Part shown: piece after piece, positions 17,399 through 25,861 of the stretch | How positions within the stretch are numbered: position 1 is the stretch's first letter | Layout: each line of letters opens with the position of its first letter | Source of the DNA: JACPDI01 sp035463475 | GTDB lineage: Bacteria; Acidobacteriota; Vicinamibacteria; Vicinamibacterales; 2-12-FULL-66-21 | Direction of reading: 5' to 3' | Length of the DNA stretch: 64,000 bases | NCBI GenBank assembly: GCA_035463475.1 | Contig: DATHTE010000101.1 | Location: 1-64,000 of the forward strand | Program-made: the position numbers and the translations under genes | The notes under the pieces: model-generated | The model's input: only the letters and a program-made list of their open reading frames with translations | What the model was told of the DNA's origin: nothing | Database searches by the model: none

Positions 17399-18634
17399 TT
17401 AGAAGAACTCCTTGAAGAGCGTGCGCAGCCGTCCGGCCACGCGCCCGAATGCCCCAGCGCCCACCGGCCTTGCCGGCTCCCCGGCGTAGTTCCGATGCGC
17501 GTACATGACGAGCCCGACCGCCGTGGCGAACGCCGGGCTGTTGACGTGGTCCGCAAGCCCGCCGACGCCGGTCGGATGGCCCCGACGGATCGGCAGGTCG
17601 AAGATCTGTTCCGCGATTTCCGCCATGCCCTCGAGCAGCGCGCCGCCCCCGGTCAGCACGATGCCCGAGTTGAGCGACTTCTCGTAGCCCGCTCGGCCGA
17701 TCTCGTCCCACAGCAGGTGGAAGATCTCCTCCGCGCGGGGCTGGAGGATTTCCGACAGGATGCGGCGCGCCATCAGGCGCGGCTTCCGCCCGCCGACGCT
17801 GGCCACCTCCATCGTCTCGTCCTCGCCGACCATCGACGAGAGCGCGCAGCCGCAGCGGCGCTTGATGCGCTCGGCATCGGGGATCGGCGTGCGCAGGCCG
17901 ACGGCGATGTCGTTGGTGAAATGGTCCCCTCCGATCGCAATCACGCCGGTGTGCCAGATGCTGCCGCGCTCGAAGATCGCGAAGTCCGCCGTGCCGCCGC
18001 CGACGTCGACCAGCGCGACCCCGAGGTCGCGCTCGTCCTGCGTGAGCACCGCCTCGGCGGCCGCGAGCTGCTCGAGGACGGTCTCGATCACCTCGACGCC
18101 GGCGCGGTTCACGCAGGCGACGATGTTCTGCGTGGACGAGACGCTGCCGGTCACCACGTGGACGTTCACCTCGAGCCGCGCCCCCGTCATTCCCACCGGC
18201 GCCCCGATCCCCTCCTGCTCGTCCACGACGAAGTCCTGGGGGAGGACGTGAAGGATCTCGCGTCCGCTCGGCAGCGACACGGCCTTCGCGGCGTCGATCG
18301 CGCGCCGGACGTCCTCGCGTGTGATCTCGCGGTTCTTGCCCGCGACCGCCACCACGCCGCGGCTGTTGAACGCCTTGACGTGCGCGCCCGAGAGCGCGAG
18401 GTAGACCGAGTCGATCTCGATGCCCGCGGTCAGCTCTGCCTCTTCGATCGCCTTTTTGATCGACTCGACCGCAGCCTCCAGGTTGACGACGACGCCGCGG
18501 CGGATGCCCCGCGCGTCGGCCAGGCCGAGGCCGATGATGTCGAGGCCGCCGCCCTCGGTGATCTCGCCGACCGTGGCGGTGACCTTGGACGTGCCCACGT
18601 CCAGTCCCACGAGGTATCGCTCTCTGCGCGCCAT
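17399..18634 (-). CDS. ftsA: Cell division protein FtsA
   Basis: Actin-like ATPase that tethers FtsZ to the membrane. 411 residues, starting MARRERYLVGLDVGTSKVTA (phosphate-1 motif), with the 1C subdomain (residues about 85-160), ALVDVGGGTADFAIFERG (phosphate 2) and GIVLTGGGALLEGM (adenosine motif). The C-terminus (VAGRLRTLFKEFF) is an amphipathic helix suited to membrane binding. It lies directly before ftsZ. The 96-nt gap to ftsQ contains a short tandem repeat. Confidence 0.97.
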   Translation of the reverse strand: MARRERYLVGLDVGTSKVTATVGEITEGGGLDIIGLGLADARGIRRGVVVNLEAAVESIKKAIEEAELTAGIEIDSVYLALSGAHVKAFNSRGVVAVAGKNREITREDVRRAIDAAKAVSLPSGREILHVLPQDFVVDEQEGIGAPVGMTGARLEVNVHVVTGSVSSTQNIVACVNRAGVEVIETVLEQLAAAEAVLTQDERDLGVALVDVGGGTADFAIFERGSIWHTGVIAIGGDHFTNDIAVGLRTPIPDAERIKRRCGCALSSMVGEDETMEVASVGGRKPRLMARRILSEILQPRAEEIFHLLWDEIGRAGYEKSLNSGIVLTGGGALLEGMAEIAEQIFDLPIRRGHPTGVGGLADHVNSPAFATAVGLVMYAHRNYAGEPARPVGAGAFGRVAGRLRTLFKEFF

Positions 18635-18647
18635 AGGGATCCTGGCT

Positions 18648-18704
18648 AGTCCGTTCAGCCGTTCAGTCCGTCAGTCGTTCAGTCCGTTAGTCCGTCAGTC
18701 GTCC
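18648..18704. repeat. Seven-copy ~8-bp tandem repeat between ftsQ and ftsA
   Basis: Units of the type AGTCCGTC/AGTCGTTC repeat about seven times with slight variation and an almost constant 8-bp period. The array lies wholly in the ftsQ-ftsA gap. Similar 8-9 bp microrepeats sit at 47981 and 53761. Confidence 0.8.
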
Positions 18705-18730
18705 TTGCCTCAGGCCTCTGGCCTCGGCCT

Positions 18731-19564
18731 CTAGTCCCGCGCCCTGTTCCCTGGCTTCGCCGGCCGCACGTACACGCGCTGATCGAAGCGCAGGTCCACG
18801 TAGTCGATCTCCGGCACGCGCGCGCGCAGGGCCGGCTCCAGTTCCACGTACGACTGCAGCCGCTCGGCGAACTGCGTGTCTCCGAGGTGCAGGAGCGCGG
18901 TCTCGCCGTCGAGGATCACGACCGCGTCGTGCGGATCGGTGACGTCGATCTGCGAGACCCGCCGCGCGAGCGCCCGGTGCGACGCGATCGCCTGCACGGC
19001 GCGCGCCGCGAGTTCCGCCCGGCCCGGATCGATCGTGGCGGCCCCTTCGCGCGGCGCTCCGGCAAGGCCGTCGATGATCGGCAGATCGAGATCGGCGTAG
19101 CGCGGGCCGTACTCGTCGATAATCGCGCCCGTGCCGTCCACGAGGTACAGGCGATCGACGAGGCGGCACAGCCCGATGGGCACCCGTTCCTCGATCGCAA
19201 TCTCCACCGCCGAGGGGAGGATGCGCCGGAGCCTCGCGTCGGCCACCCACGGCGAGTCCACCAGGCGTCGGCGGTAGTCGCCCAGGTCCGCGGTCAGCAC
19301 GTTCGCGCCGCGCAGATCCGAAACGAGCGCCAGCACCTCGCCGGTGGAAAGGCGGGAGTTGCCGCGCACCGTGACGCGCGTCACCCGCAGCAGGCTCGCG
19401 CCGGTCACGAAAGTGACCGCCCAATAGACCCCGCCGAGGAGCCCTACCACGACGAGAACGGCGCGCAGCACGGGCCAGTGCAGCAGACGGCGAAGCGAGC
19501 GGCGCTGCGCAGGCCGCACGCTGGGCCGTCGGAACCGGCGATCGGCCGGGGCGCTGACGCTCAC
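18731..19564 (-). CDS. ftsQ: Cell division protein FtsQ (POTRA-domain divisome protein)
   Basis: 277-residue bitopic membrane protein. It has a short basic cytoplasmic N-terminus, one transmembrane helix (about residues 30-52), a POTRA domain (LLRVTRVTVRGNSRLSTGEVL) and a beta domain. It links the early and late divisome by binding FtsL/FtsB. The GTG start overlaps the murC stop by 4 nt. The weak conservation is normal for FtsQ; the gene order murC-ftsQ-ftsA-ftsZ makes the call secure. Confidence 0.93.
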   Translation of the reverse strand: MSVSAPADRRFRRPSVRPAQRRSLRRLLHWPVLRAVLVVVGLLGGVYWAVTFVTGASLLRVTRVTVRGNSRLSTGEVLALVSDLRGANVLTADLGDYRRRLVDSPWVADARLRRILPSAVEIAIEERVPIGLCRLVDRLYLVDGTGAIIDEYGPRYADLDLPIIDGLAGAPREGAATIDPGRAELAARAVQAIASHRALARRVSQIDVTDPHDAVVILDGETALLHLGDTQFAERLQSYVELEPALRARVPEIDYVDLRFDQRVYVRPAKPGNRARD

Positions 19565-20943
19565 CGCCTCAACTCCTCGAGCAGCCGCCGGCCCACCGTG
19601 CCAATCGATCCGGCGCCAAGCGTGATGACCACGTCGCCGGGGCGCGCGAGCGCCGCGACGCGGGCGGGAAGTTCGTCGAGCGCCGCGACGACGTGGACGG
19701 GCGCCTTGACGACGCGGCGCACGGCGGCCGCCAGCGCGTCGAGCGTCACGCCTTCGATTGGCTTCTCGCTCGCCGGGTAGATGTCGGTCAAGACGATCTC
19801 GTCCGCCCCCGCCAGCGCCGGTCCGAACTCCCCCATGAGCTGCTGCGTCCGCGTGTACCGGTGCGGCTGGAAGACGACGAGCGTGCGGCGCCCGATCGGC
19901 CGCGCGGCGGCGATCACGGCGGCAATTTCCGTCGGGTGATGGCCATAGTCGTCAACGACCATCACGTCGCGCACCTCGCCGAGCCGTTCGAAGCGGCGCT
20001 CCGCCCCGTGAAACTCCGCGAGCGCCGCGGCGATGCGATCGAAGGGGATCTTCAGCTCGAGGCCAACGGCGACCGCCCCAAGCGCGTTCGCGACGTTGTG
20101 GCGTCCCGGGACCGACAGCGTCATCGTCCCGAGCGCCACGCGGCCGGCTGGCGTGCGCAGCCAGACCTGGCTCACCGACGCGAACGGCTGCAGCGCCACG
20201 CCGGTGGCCGTGAGGTCGGCCGGCGCGTCGAGGGCGTACGTGACCACGGGGCGGCTGATCGACGGCAGCATCGCCCGCAGCGCGGGATCGTCCGCGCACG
20301 CGACGACGAGGCCGTCGAAGGGCACGCGGCTCGCGAACTCCGCGAACGCGCGCTCGATCTCCTCGAACGTACCGTAGGCCTCCATGTGCTCGCGATCCAG
20401 GTTCGTGATCAAAGCGATCACCGGCGACAGCCGCAGGAACGACCGGTCGCTCTCGTCCGCCTCCGCCACGATGTACGCGCCGCGCCCCAGGCGGGCGTTG
20501 CTCCCGAACGCGCTCAGCCGCCCGCCGATCACGGCCGTCGGGTCGAGGCCGGCGCGCTCGAGCACGAGCGCGATCATCGAGGTGGTCGTCGTCTTTCCGT
20601 GGGCGCCCGCGACGGCGATTCCGCGCTGCAGACGCATCAGCTCGGCGAGCATCTCGGCGCGCGGAATCACGGGGATGCCGCGCGCGCGCGCCGCGGCGAC
20701 CTCCGGGTTCTCGCTGCCGATGGCGGAGGAAACGACCACAACATCCGCCGTTCCCACGTGATGCGCCGCGTGCTCGCCGGTGTGAATCGACACCCCGAGC
20801 CGCGCCAGGCGCGCCGTGATGTCGGAAGCACGCGCGTCCGAGCCGCTGACCTCGTACCCGAGGTTCACGAGCAGTTCGGCGATGCCGCTCATCCCAATTC
20901 CACCGATGCCGACGAAGTGAATGCGCTTCGTCTGGCCTAACAT
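19561..20943 (-). CDS. murC: UDP-N-acetylmuramate--L-alanine ligase
   Basis: Adds L-alanine to UDP-MurNAc in the cytoplasm. 460 residues from the ATG at 20943. Motifs include the N-terminal Rossmann fold IHFVGIGGIGMSGIAELL, the ATP loop AGAHGKTTTTSM, EADESDRSFL, the NLDREHMEAY block and VVDDYGHHPTEI near the C-terminal domain. The start codon overlaps the murG stop (ATGTTAG). A much longer same-strand frame that joins murC to upstream sequence is an artefact of an open alternative frame over murG. murB and ddl, often neighbours of murC, are missing here. Confidence 0.97.
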   Translation of the reverse strand: MLGQTKRIHFVGIGGIGMSGIAELLVNLGYEVSGSDARASDITARLARLGVSIHTGEHAAHHVGTADVVVVSSAIGSENPEVAAARARGIPVIPRAEMLAELMRLQRGIAVAGAHGKTTTTSMIALVLERAGLDPTAVIGGRLSAFGSNARLGRGAYIVAEADESDRSFLRLSPVIALITNLDREHMEAYGTFEEIERAFAEFASRVPFDGLVVACADDPALRAMLPSISRPVVTYALDAPADLTATGVALQPFASVSQVWLRTPAGRVALGTMTLSVPGRHNVANALGAVAVGLELKIPFDRIAAALAEFHGAERRFERLGEVRDVMVVDDYGHHPTEIAAVIAAARPIGRRTLVVFQPHRYTRTQQLMGEFGPALAGADEIVLTDIYPASEKPIEGVTLDALAAAVRRVVKAPVHVVAALDELPARVAALARPGDVVITLGAGSIGTVGRRLLEELRR

Positions 20944-22067
20944 GCGAGGTCCCGGCGACCCCGCGCGAGTTCGAGGGCCCGGTCCGCGATGATCCTCGCG
21001 GCCTCGGCCCTGGCGAAGCCACGCACGGCGCGCGCCATTGACGCGCGCCGTGTCTCGTCGTCGGCGAGCGCGAGCAGCCGGGCGGCAAGGGCCGGGCCCG
21101 TCAGCTCGCGCTCGTCGATCACGTCGGCCGCGCCCGCCTCCGCGAGCACCCGCGCGTTCCTGCGCTGGTGATCGTCGGTCGCGGTCGGAAGCGGTATGAG
21201 GATCGACGGACGCCCCGCTGCCGCGAGCTCCGCGAGCGTGGTGGCGCCCGCGCGGCAGACGACGACGTCCGCGTTCGTCATCTCGACATCCATTTCGAAG
21301 AGGAAAGGTTCCACGCGCGCCGTGAGGCCGGCCCGCCGGTACCCATCCCGGACGAACGCCAGATCCCGTTCTCCTGTCTGATGCGTGATCGACAGGCGGC
21401 GAGCATGAGATGCCAGCTCGGCCGCCGCCGCCACCATCGCGACGTTGATCGCGTGCGCGCCCTGGGAGCCGCCAAAGATCAGGACCCTCGCTTCCGCACC
21501 GTGGCCACCGTGGCGCGCGCCGGCCGGTGCGGATTCCGCGGCGCGCGCGACGAACTCGGGACGGACCGGATTGCCGCTGACGAACGCGCGGCCGCCGAAG
21601 TACGGCAGCGTGGATTCGTAAGTGACCGCGGCCGCGCGCACCGCGCGCGCGAGCAGGCGGTTCGTCAGGCCGGGGACAGCGTTCTGCTCCAGGATCATCG
21701 TGGGAATGCCCCGCATCGCCGCGAGCCCCACCAGCGGCCCGGAGCTGTAGCCACCGAGGCCGATCACGACGTCGGGACGCCGGCGCGACAGCACCCGCCA
21801 CGCGTCGACCGCGCTCGCCGGCAGCAGCGTGAGCCCGCGGGCGAACGCCGCGATCGACTTCCCCTTCAGCCCCGCGCTCCGGATGAGATCCAGGAGGAAC
21901 CCCTCTTTCGGAATCACGCGCGCCTCGATGCCGCGCGCGGTGCCCACGAACGAAATCTCGGCGGCCGGCTCGCGCGACAGGATCTCGCGCGCGACCGCGA
22001 TGCCCGGAAACAGGTGCCCGCCCGTGCCGCCGCCGGCGAACACGATCCGCAGCGCCCGCGTGCTCAC
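20937..22067 (-). CDS. murG: Lipid II synthase MurG (UDP-GlcNAc transferase)
   Basis: Peripheral membrane GT28 enzyme that converts lipid I to lipid II. 376 residues starting at GTG 22067, which overlaps the ftsW stop (GTGA). The diagnostic glycine-rich loop AGGGTGGHLFPG is at the N-terminus, with GLGGYSSGPLV, EQNAVPGLTNRLLA and the UDP-binding C-terminal half (IFGGSQGAHAIN, VVCRAGATTLAELAAAG, ATDDHQRRNA). Order and overlap place it in one transcription unit with ftsW and murC. Confidence 0.97.
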   Translation of the reverse strand: MSTRALRIVFAGGGTGGHLFPGIAVAREILSREPAAEISFVGTARGIEARVIPKEGFLLDLIRSAGLKGKSIAAFARGLTLLPASAVDAWRVLSRRRPDVVIGLGGYSSGPLVGLAAMRGIPTMILEQNAVPGLTNRLLARAVRAAAVTYESTLPYFGGRAFVSGNPVRPEFVARAAESAPAGARHGGHGAEARVLIFGGSQGAHAINVAMVAAAAELASHARRLSITHQTGERDLAFVRDGYRRAGLTARVEPFLFEMDVEMTNADVVVCRAGATTLAELAAAGRPSILIPLPTATDDHQRRNARVLAEAGAADVIDERELTGPALAARLLALADDETRRASMARAVRGFARAEAARIIADRALELARGRRDLAC

Positions 22068-23173
22068 GCATCCGCCGGCGGCATCGACGCGTGCTGCGAG
22101 ACGTTGACCAGCATGCCCATGCCCACGAGGCTGATCAGGAGCGACGACCCGCCGGCGCTGACAAACGGCAACGGGATCCCCTTGGTCGGCACCAGCCCGA
22201 GCACCACGCTCATGTTGATGAAAGCCTGGATGGCGACCATCATCGTGAGCCCGAGCGCCAGGAACGCGCCGAACCGGTCCGGCGCCCGCACGGCGGTCCT
22301 CAGGCCGCGCCACGTGATCAGGCAGAAGCAGACGAGGATCGCGCTCGCGCCGAGCAACCCGAGTTCCTCCCCGATCACCGCGTAGATGAAGTCGGTGTGC
22401 GGCTCGGGAAGGTAGAACAGTTTCTGCACGCCGCCCATCAGCCCGCGGCCGAACAGGCCGCCGGTGCCAACCGCGATCAGCGATTGAATCACCTGGAACC
22501 CGTCGCCGAGCGGGTCCTCCCAGGGATTCAGGAACGCCAGCAGCCGGCGGCGCCTGTACTCCGCGTTCCACAAGATGAGCATCGCGGTCGGCAGTCCCAC
22601 CAGCGCGAGGCCGAACAGGTAGCGGTACGGCAGACCCGCGGCGAAGACCATCACCGCGACAATGGCGACCAGTGACACGGCGGTGCCGAAGTCCGGCTGC
22701 AACAGGATCAGGCCCGTGACGACGGCGGTGGCGGCGCCGATCGGCACCAGCGACCAGGAGACCTCTTCGATGCGGTCCATCCGGCGCTCCAGGATCGCGG
22801 CCGTGAAGAGAATGACCGCGATCTTGGCGAGCTCCGATGGCTGCACGCCGATGCCCCCCACGCCGAACCATCGCCGCGTGCCGTTGATCTCGCGCGCGAA
22901 GAGCACCGTCACGAGCGCGAGCGTCACGACGGCGAGCGTCGTCCAGATGACCACCGGCTGTTTGTAGTTCTGGTAGTCGATCCGCATGACGACGAAGAAG
23001 AGGAAGATCCCGAGGACCGCCCAGGTGCCCTGCTTGGCGAGGAACAGGTAGGGCTGGTGATAGCGGTCCATCGCGAGCACCGCCGACGCGCTGTACACCA
23101 TGACGACGCTCGCGCAGACGAGGAGCAGCGTGGCGAGGAACAGCAGCTTGTCCGTTTTGAGCTTTCGCGCCAT
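22064..23173 (-). CDS. ftsW: Lipid II polymerase FtsW (SEDS family)
   Basis: SEDS peptidoglycan glycosyltransferase of the divisome. 369 residues with about ten membrane helices. SEDS landmarks are visible: NGTRRWFGVGGIGVQPSEL including the PSE motif, LLQPDFGTAVSL (catalytic Asp) and GKGIPLPFVSAGGSS-type sequence near the end (TKGIPLPFVSAGGSSLLI). It works with FtsI encoded in the same cluster. A 209-nt gap separates it from murD upstream, the only sizeable break in the cluster, so a separate promoter or read-through control there is possible. Confidence 0.96.
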   Translation of the reverse strand: MARKLKTDKLLFLATLLLVCASVVMVYSASAVLAMDRYHQPYLFLAKQGTWAVLGIFLFFVVMRIDYQNYKQPVVIWTTLAVVTLALVTVLFAREINGTRRWFGVGGIGVQPSELAKIAVILFTAAILERRMDRIEEVSWSLVPIGAATAVVTGLILLQPDFGTAVSLVAIVAVMVFAAGLPYRYLFGLALVGLPTAMLILWNAEYRRRRLLAFLNPWEDPLGDGFQVIQSLIAVGTGGLFGRGLMGGVQKLFYLPEPHTDFIYAVIGEELGLLGASAILVCFCLITWRGLRTAVRAPDRFGAFLALGLTMMVAIQAFINMSVVLGLVPTKGIPLPFVSAGGSSLLISLVGMGMLVNVSQHASMPPADA

Positions 23174-23215
23174 ACTCCTGGTCCCTAAAGCTCGTCCGGT
23201 TCAGAACCGAGAAGA

Positions 23216-23263
23216 GCAATGCGGAATGCCGCCGCCTTCGGCAATTCGCGCATTCGGCATTGC
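23216..23263. repeat. Hairpin in murD-ftsW gap, proximal to ftsW
   Basis: GCAATGCGGAATGC (23216-23229) and GCATTCGGCATTGC (23250-23263) are complementary at 13 of 14 positions, with a GC-rich 20-nt centre that can fold again (GCCG/CGGC). It lies about 45 nt upstream of the ftsW start on the minus strand. Confidence 0.6.
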
Positions 23264-23270
23264 AGTACCT

Positions 23271-23391
23271 CAGCGGTCAGCAGTCATCAGCGAGCCCTGG
23301 ATAGAGACACCAGCCTCGCAGGCCGGGGCAGCCTGCGCTCCCAGCGGCCGGTTCACTACCGCCGGGGCCCTCTGATGACTGCTCACCGCTG
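23271..23391. repeat. Long inverted repeat overlapping the murD 3' end
   Basis: The 19-bp arms CAGCGGTCAGCAGTCATCA (23271-23289) and TGATGACTGCTCACCGCTG (23373-23391) differ by one base and bracket an 83-nt GC-rich centre. The right arm contains the murD stop codon, so the insertion or duplication has shaped the murD C-terminus. It may be a remnant of a small palindromic mobile element, or act as a terminator inside the cell-wall cluster. Confidence 0.6.
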
Positions 23392-24762
23392 ACGCACGTC
23401 AACCCGTTCCACCTCCCTCTTCAGCGCCGCGACCTCCTCCTTGAAGGCGCGGCCACGCTCCGCGTAGTCCCGGAACATGTCGAAGCTCGCGCACGCCGGC
23501 GCGAGCAGCACGGTCCCGCGCCCGCCCGCCGCGGCGTAGGCCGCGCGGACCGCGTCGTGGAGCGTCGCCGCCTCCCGCACGGCGACCGCCCCCTCCAGCG
23601 CCTGCCGCACGAGCGGCCTCGCGTCGCCGATCGCGATCACGGCGGTCGCCCGGGTCGCGAGAGGCTCGCGCAGTTCCCGGAGGTCGCCCCCCTTGAACCT
23701 GCCGCCGAGGATCACGACGAGCCCGGCGTCGAAGCTCTCGATGGCGCGGCGGGCGGAATCCACGTTGGTCGCCTTCGAGTCGTTCACGAAACGCACGCCG
23801 CGGACCTCGGCGACCGGTTCGAGCGCGTGCTCGAGTCCGCCGAACCCCTCGACCGCTCGCGTCATCGCGGACGCGGGCACGCCGGCGATCGTCGCCACCC
23901 CGCAGGCGGCGGCGACGTCGGCCAGGAGGTGCCTGCCGATCAGCCGCACGGACGAGAGGGGCACGAGGACCTCCTCGCGTCCACCTTCGCGCCGCGCGAT
24001 CGCGTCGGCCGTCACGGCGATCCCCTCACGCAGCGCCGCGCCGCCGAACCGGAGCTGCCGGGCGCGGCCGTGTCGCGCAAGTTCGAGCACCCGCGGATCA
24101 TCGGCGTTGACGACGGCCCAGTCCCGCGCGTCCTGCCGCGCGAAGATCCGTCCCTTGGCGGCCGAGTACTCCTCAACGGACGCATGCCGATCGAGGTGGT
24201 CCGGCGAGAAGTTCAGCAGCACCGCGACCCACGGGTGAAACGTGTCGGTGCCCTCCAGCTGAAAGCTGCTGACTTCCACGACGTGCAGCGTGTCCGGCGT
24301 CGAGTCGTCGACCTGCGCGCTCAGCGCGAGGCCGATGTTGCCGCCGACGGCCACGCGCAGGCCGCCTTCCACGAGCATGCGTCCGATGAGTGTCGTCGTC
24401 GTCGACTTGCCCTTCGTGCCGGTGACCGCGATCACGTTTCCCGCCAGCCATCGCGACGCGAGCTCCAGCTCGGCGATGACCGGAATGCCCCTCTCGCGCG
24501 CGGCATCGATGGCCGGCTGCCGGGCGGGCACCCCGGGGCTGAGAACCACGAGGTCCGCGCGCGTGAGCGTGTTGATGTCGTGCCCGCCCAGCTCGACGTT
24601 CACGCCCGCGGCGGCGAGCGCCTCGGCCTCGTCGATCCGCGACTTCAGGTCGGTCAACGTCACGCTGGCTCCCCGCTTCGCGAGGAGGCGCGCCGCCGCG
24701 ACGCCGCTGCGCGCCGCGCCGACCACCACGACTCGCTGCCCCGCGACACTGAATCCCACCAT
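23383..24762 (-). CDS. murD: UDP-N-acetylmuramoyl-L-alanine--D-glutamate ligase
   Basis: Adds D-glutamate to UDP-MurNAc-L-Ala. 459 residues with an N-terminal UDP-binding Rossmann domain (VVVVGAARSGVAAARLL), the ATP loop VTGTKGKSTTTTL, the central LNFSPDHLDRHAS block, VNDSKATNVDSARRAIESF and the C-terminal LLAPACASFDMFRDYAERG motif typical of MurD. It starts 4 nt after the mraY stop. The last codons fall in an inverted-repeat arm, so the extreme C-terminus may differ from relatives. Confidence 0.97.
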   Translation of the reverse strand: MVGFSVAGQRVVVVGAARSGVAAARLLAKRGASVTLTDLKSRIDEAEALAAAGVNVELGGHDINTLTRADLVVLSPGVPARQPAIDAARERGIPVIAELELASRWLAGNVIAVTGTKGKSTTTTLIGRMLVEGGLRVAVGGNIGLALSAQVDDSTPDTLHVVEVSSFQLEGTDTFHPWVAVLLNFSPDHLDRHASVEEYSAAKGRIFARQDARDWAVVNADDPRVLELARHGRARQLRFGGAALREGIAVTADAIARREGGREEVLVPLSSVRLIGRHLLADVAAACGVATIAGVPASAMTRAVEGFGGLEHALEPVAEVRGVRFVNDSKATNVDSARRAIESFDAGLVVILGGRFKGGDLRELREPLATRATAVIAIGDARPLVRQALEGAVAVREAATLHDAVRAAYAAAGGRGTVLLAPACASFDMFRDYAERGRAFKEEVAALKREVERVDVRQR

Positions 24763-24766
24763 CGCA

Positions 24767-25861
24767 TCACCTGAGTTTCAGCGTCGTCAGGCTGAAGAGC
24801 GCGCAGAGGATCGCCACGATCAGGAACCGTGTGATCACCTTCGGTTCGCTCCAGCCGACCAGCTCGAAGTGGTGGTGCAGCGGGGCCATACGGAACACGC
24901 GCTGGCCGGTCAGCTTGAACGAGGCCACCTGGAGGACCACCGACGCGGCCTCGGCCACGAACACGCCGCCGACGATGATGAGCAGCAGCTCCTGCTTGAT
25001 GAGGATGGCGACGGTGCCCAGCGCCCCGCCGAGCGCGAGCGAGCCGACGTCCCCCATGAAGATCTCCGCGGGGTAGGAGTTGTACCAGAGGAACCCGAGG
25101 CTCGCGCCGACGAGCGACCCGCAGAAGATCGTCAACTCACCCGTGAGCGGCGAGAACCGCAGCAACTGCAGGTACTCGGCGAACACGCGATGGCCGCTGA
25201 TGTACGCCAGCGCGGTGAGCGCCGCGGCAGCGACCGCGAAGATGCTGATCGCGAGCCCGTCGAGCCCGTCGGTCAGGTTGACGGCGTTCGACCAGCTCAC
25301 GAGCACGAGCACCGCGAAGGCGACGTAGAACGCGCCGAGATCCGGGATGAGCCGCTTGAAGAACGGGAAGATCAGCCGCGTGCTGTACAGCGGAGGCTCG
25401 GTGTTCGAGAGCGCAAGGACCGCCAGGCCGACCAGCAGCGCCACGAGGATCTGGCCGCCCATCTTGTAGCGCGGGCGCAGCCCGTGGTGCGTGTGGCGCG
25501 TGATCTTCAGGTAGTCGTCGATGGAACCGATGGCGCCGAACGCGGCGGTGGCGAGCACGGCGATCCAGATGTACGCGTTCGTGAGGTCCGCCCAGAGCAG
25601 CGTGGGGATGAGCGATGCCGCCAGGATCAGGAGGCCGCCCATCGTCGGGGTGCCCGCCTTCGTGCGGTGGGTGGCCGGCCCGTCGTGGCGCACCACCTGT
25701 CCGATCTGGAACTCGCGCAATCGGCGGATGAGCCACGGACCGAGCAGGAGGCTGATCACGAGCGCGGTGATGCTCGCGGCGGCGGTCCTGAACGTGATGT
25801 AGCGCGTGACGTTCAGCGCGGATACCGACGTGTGCAGTGGATACAGGAGGTGATACAGCAT
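24767..25861 (-). CDS. mraY: Phospho-MurNAc-pentapeptide translocase MraY
   Basis: Integral membrane enzyme that makes lipid I from UDP-MurNAc-pentapeptide and undecaprenyl phosphate. 364 residues from the ATG at 25861, with about ten membrane helices. The catalytic and substrate motifs are clear: GTPTMGGLLIL, SIDDYLK (DD pair), NAVNLTDGLDGLA, FMGDVGSLALGG and MAPLHHHFELVGW. The start overlaps the murF stop by 1 nt (TGATG). A longer same-strand frame that continues upstream is an open alternative frame across murF. Confidence 0.97.
   Translation of the reverse strand: MLYHLLYPLHTSVSALNVTRYITFRTAAASITALVISLLLGPWLIRRLREFQIGQVVRHDGPATHRTKAGTPTMGGLLILAASLIPTLLWADLTNAYIWIAVLATAAFGAIGSIDDYLKITRHTHHGLRPRYKMGGQILVALLVGLAVLALSNTEPPLYSTRLIFPFFKRLIPDLGAFYVAFAVLVLVSWSNAVNLTDGLDGLAISIFAVAAAALTALAYISGHRVFAEYLQLLRFSPLTGELTIFCGSLVGASLGFLWYNSYPAEIFMGDVGSLALGGALGTVAILIKQELLLIIVGGVFVAEAASVVLQVASFKLTGQRVFRMAPLHHHFELVGWSEPKVITRFLIVAILCALFSLTTLKLR

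Noticed and set aside
19561..22071. 836-residue frame that appears to fuse an unknown domain to MurC
   Set aside because: The N-terminal half is an alternative frame through murG with no family features. MurC starts at 20943, overlapping the murG stop.
20937..23219. 760-residue frame that appears to fuse an unknown domain to MurG
   Set aside because: The extra part is an out-of-frame reading of ftsW. The GTG at 22067 is the coupled start.
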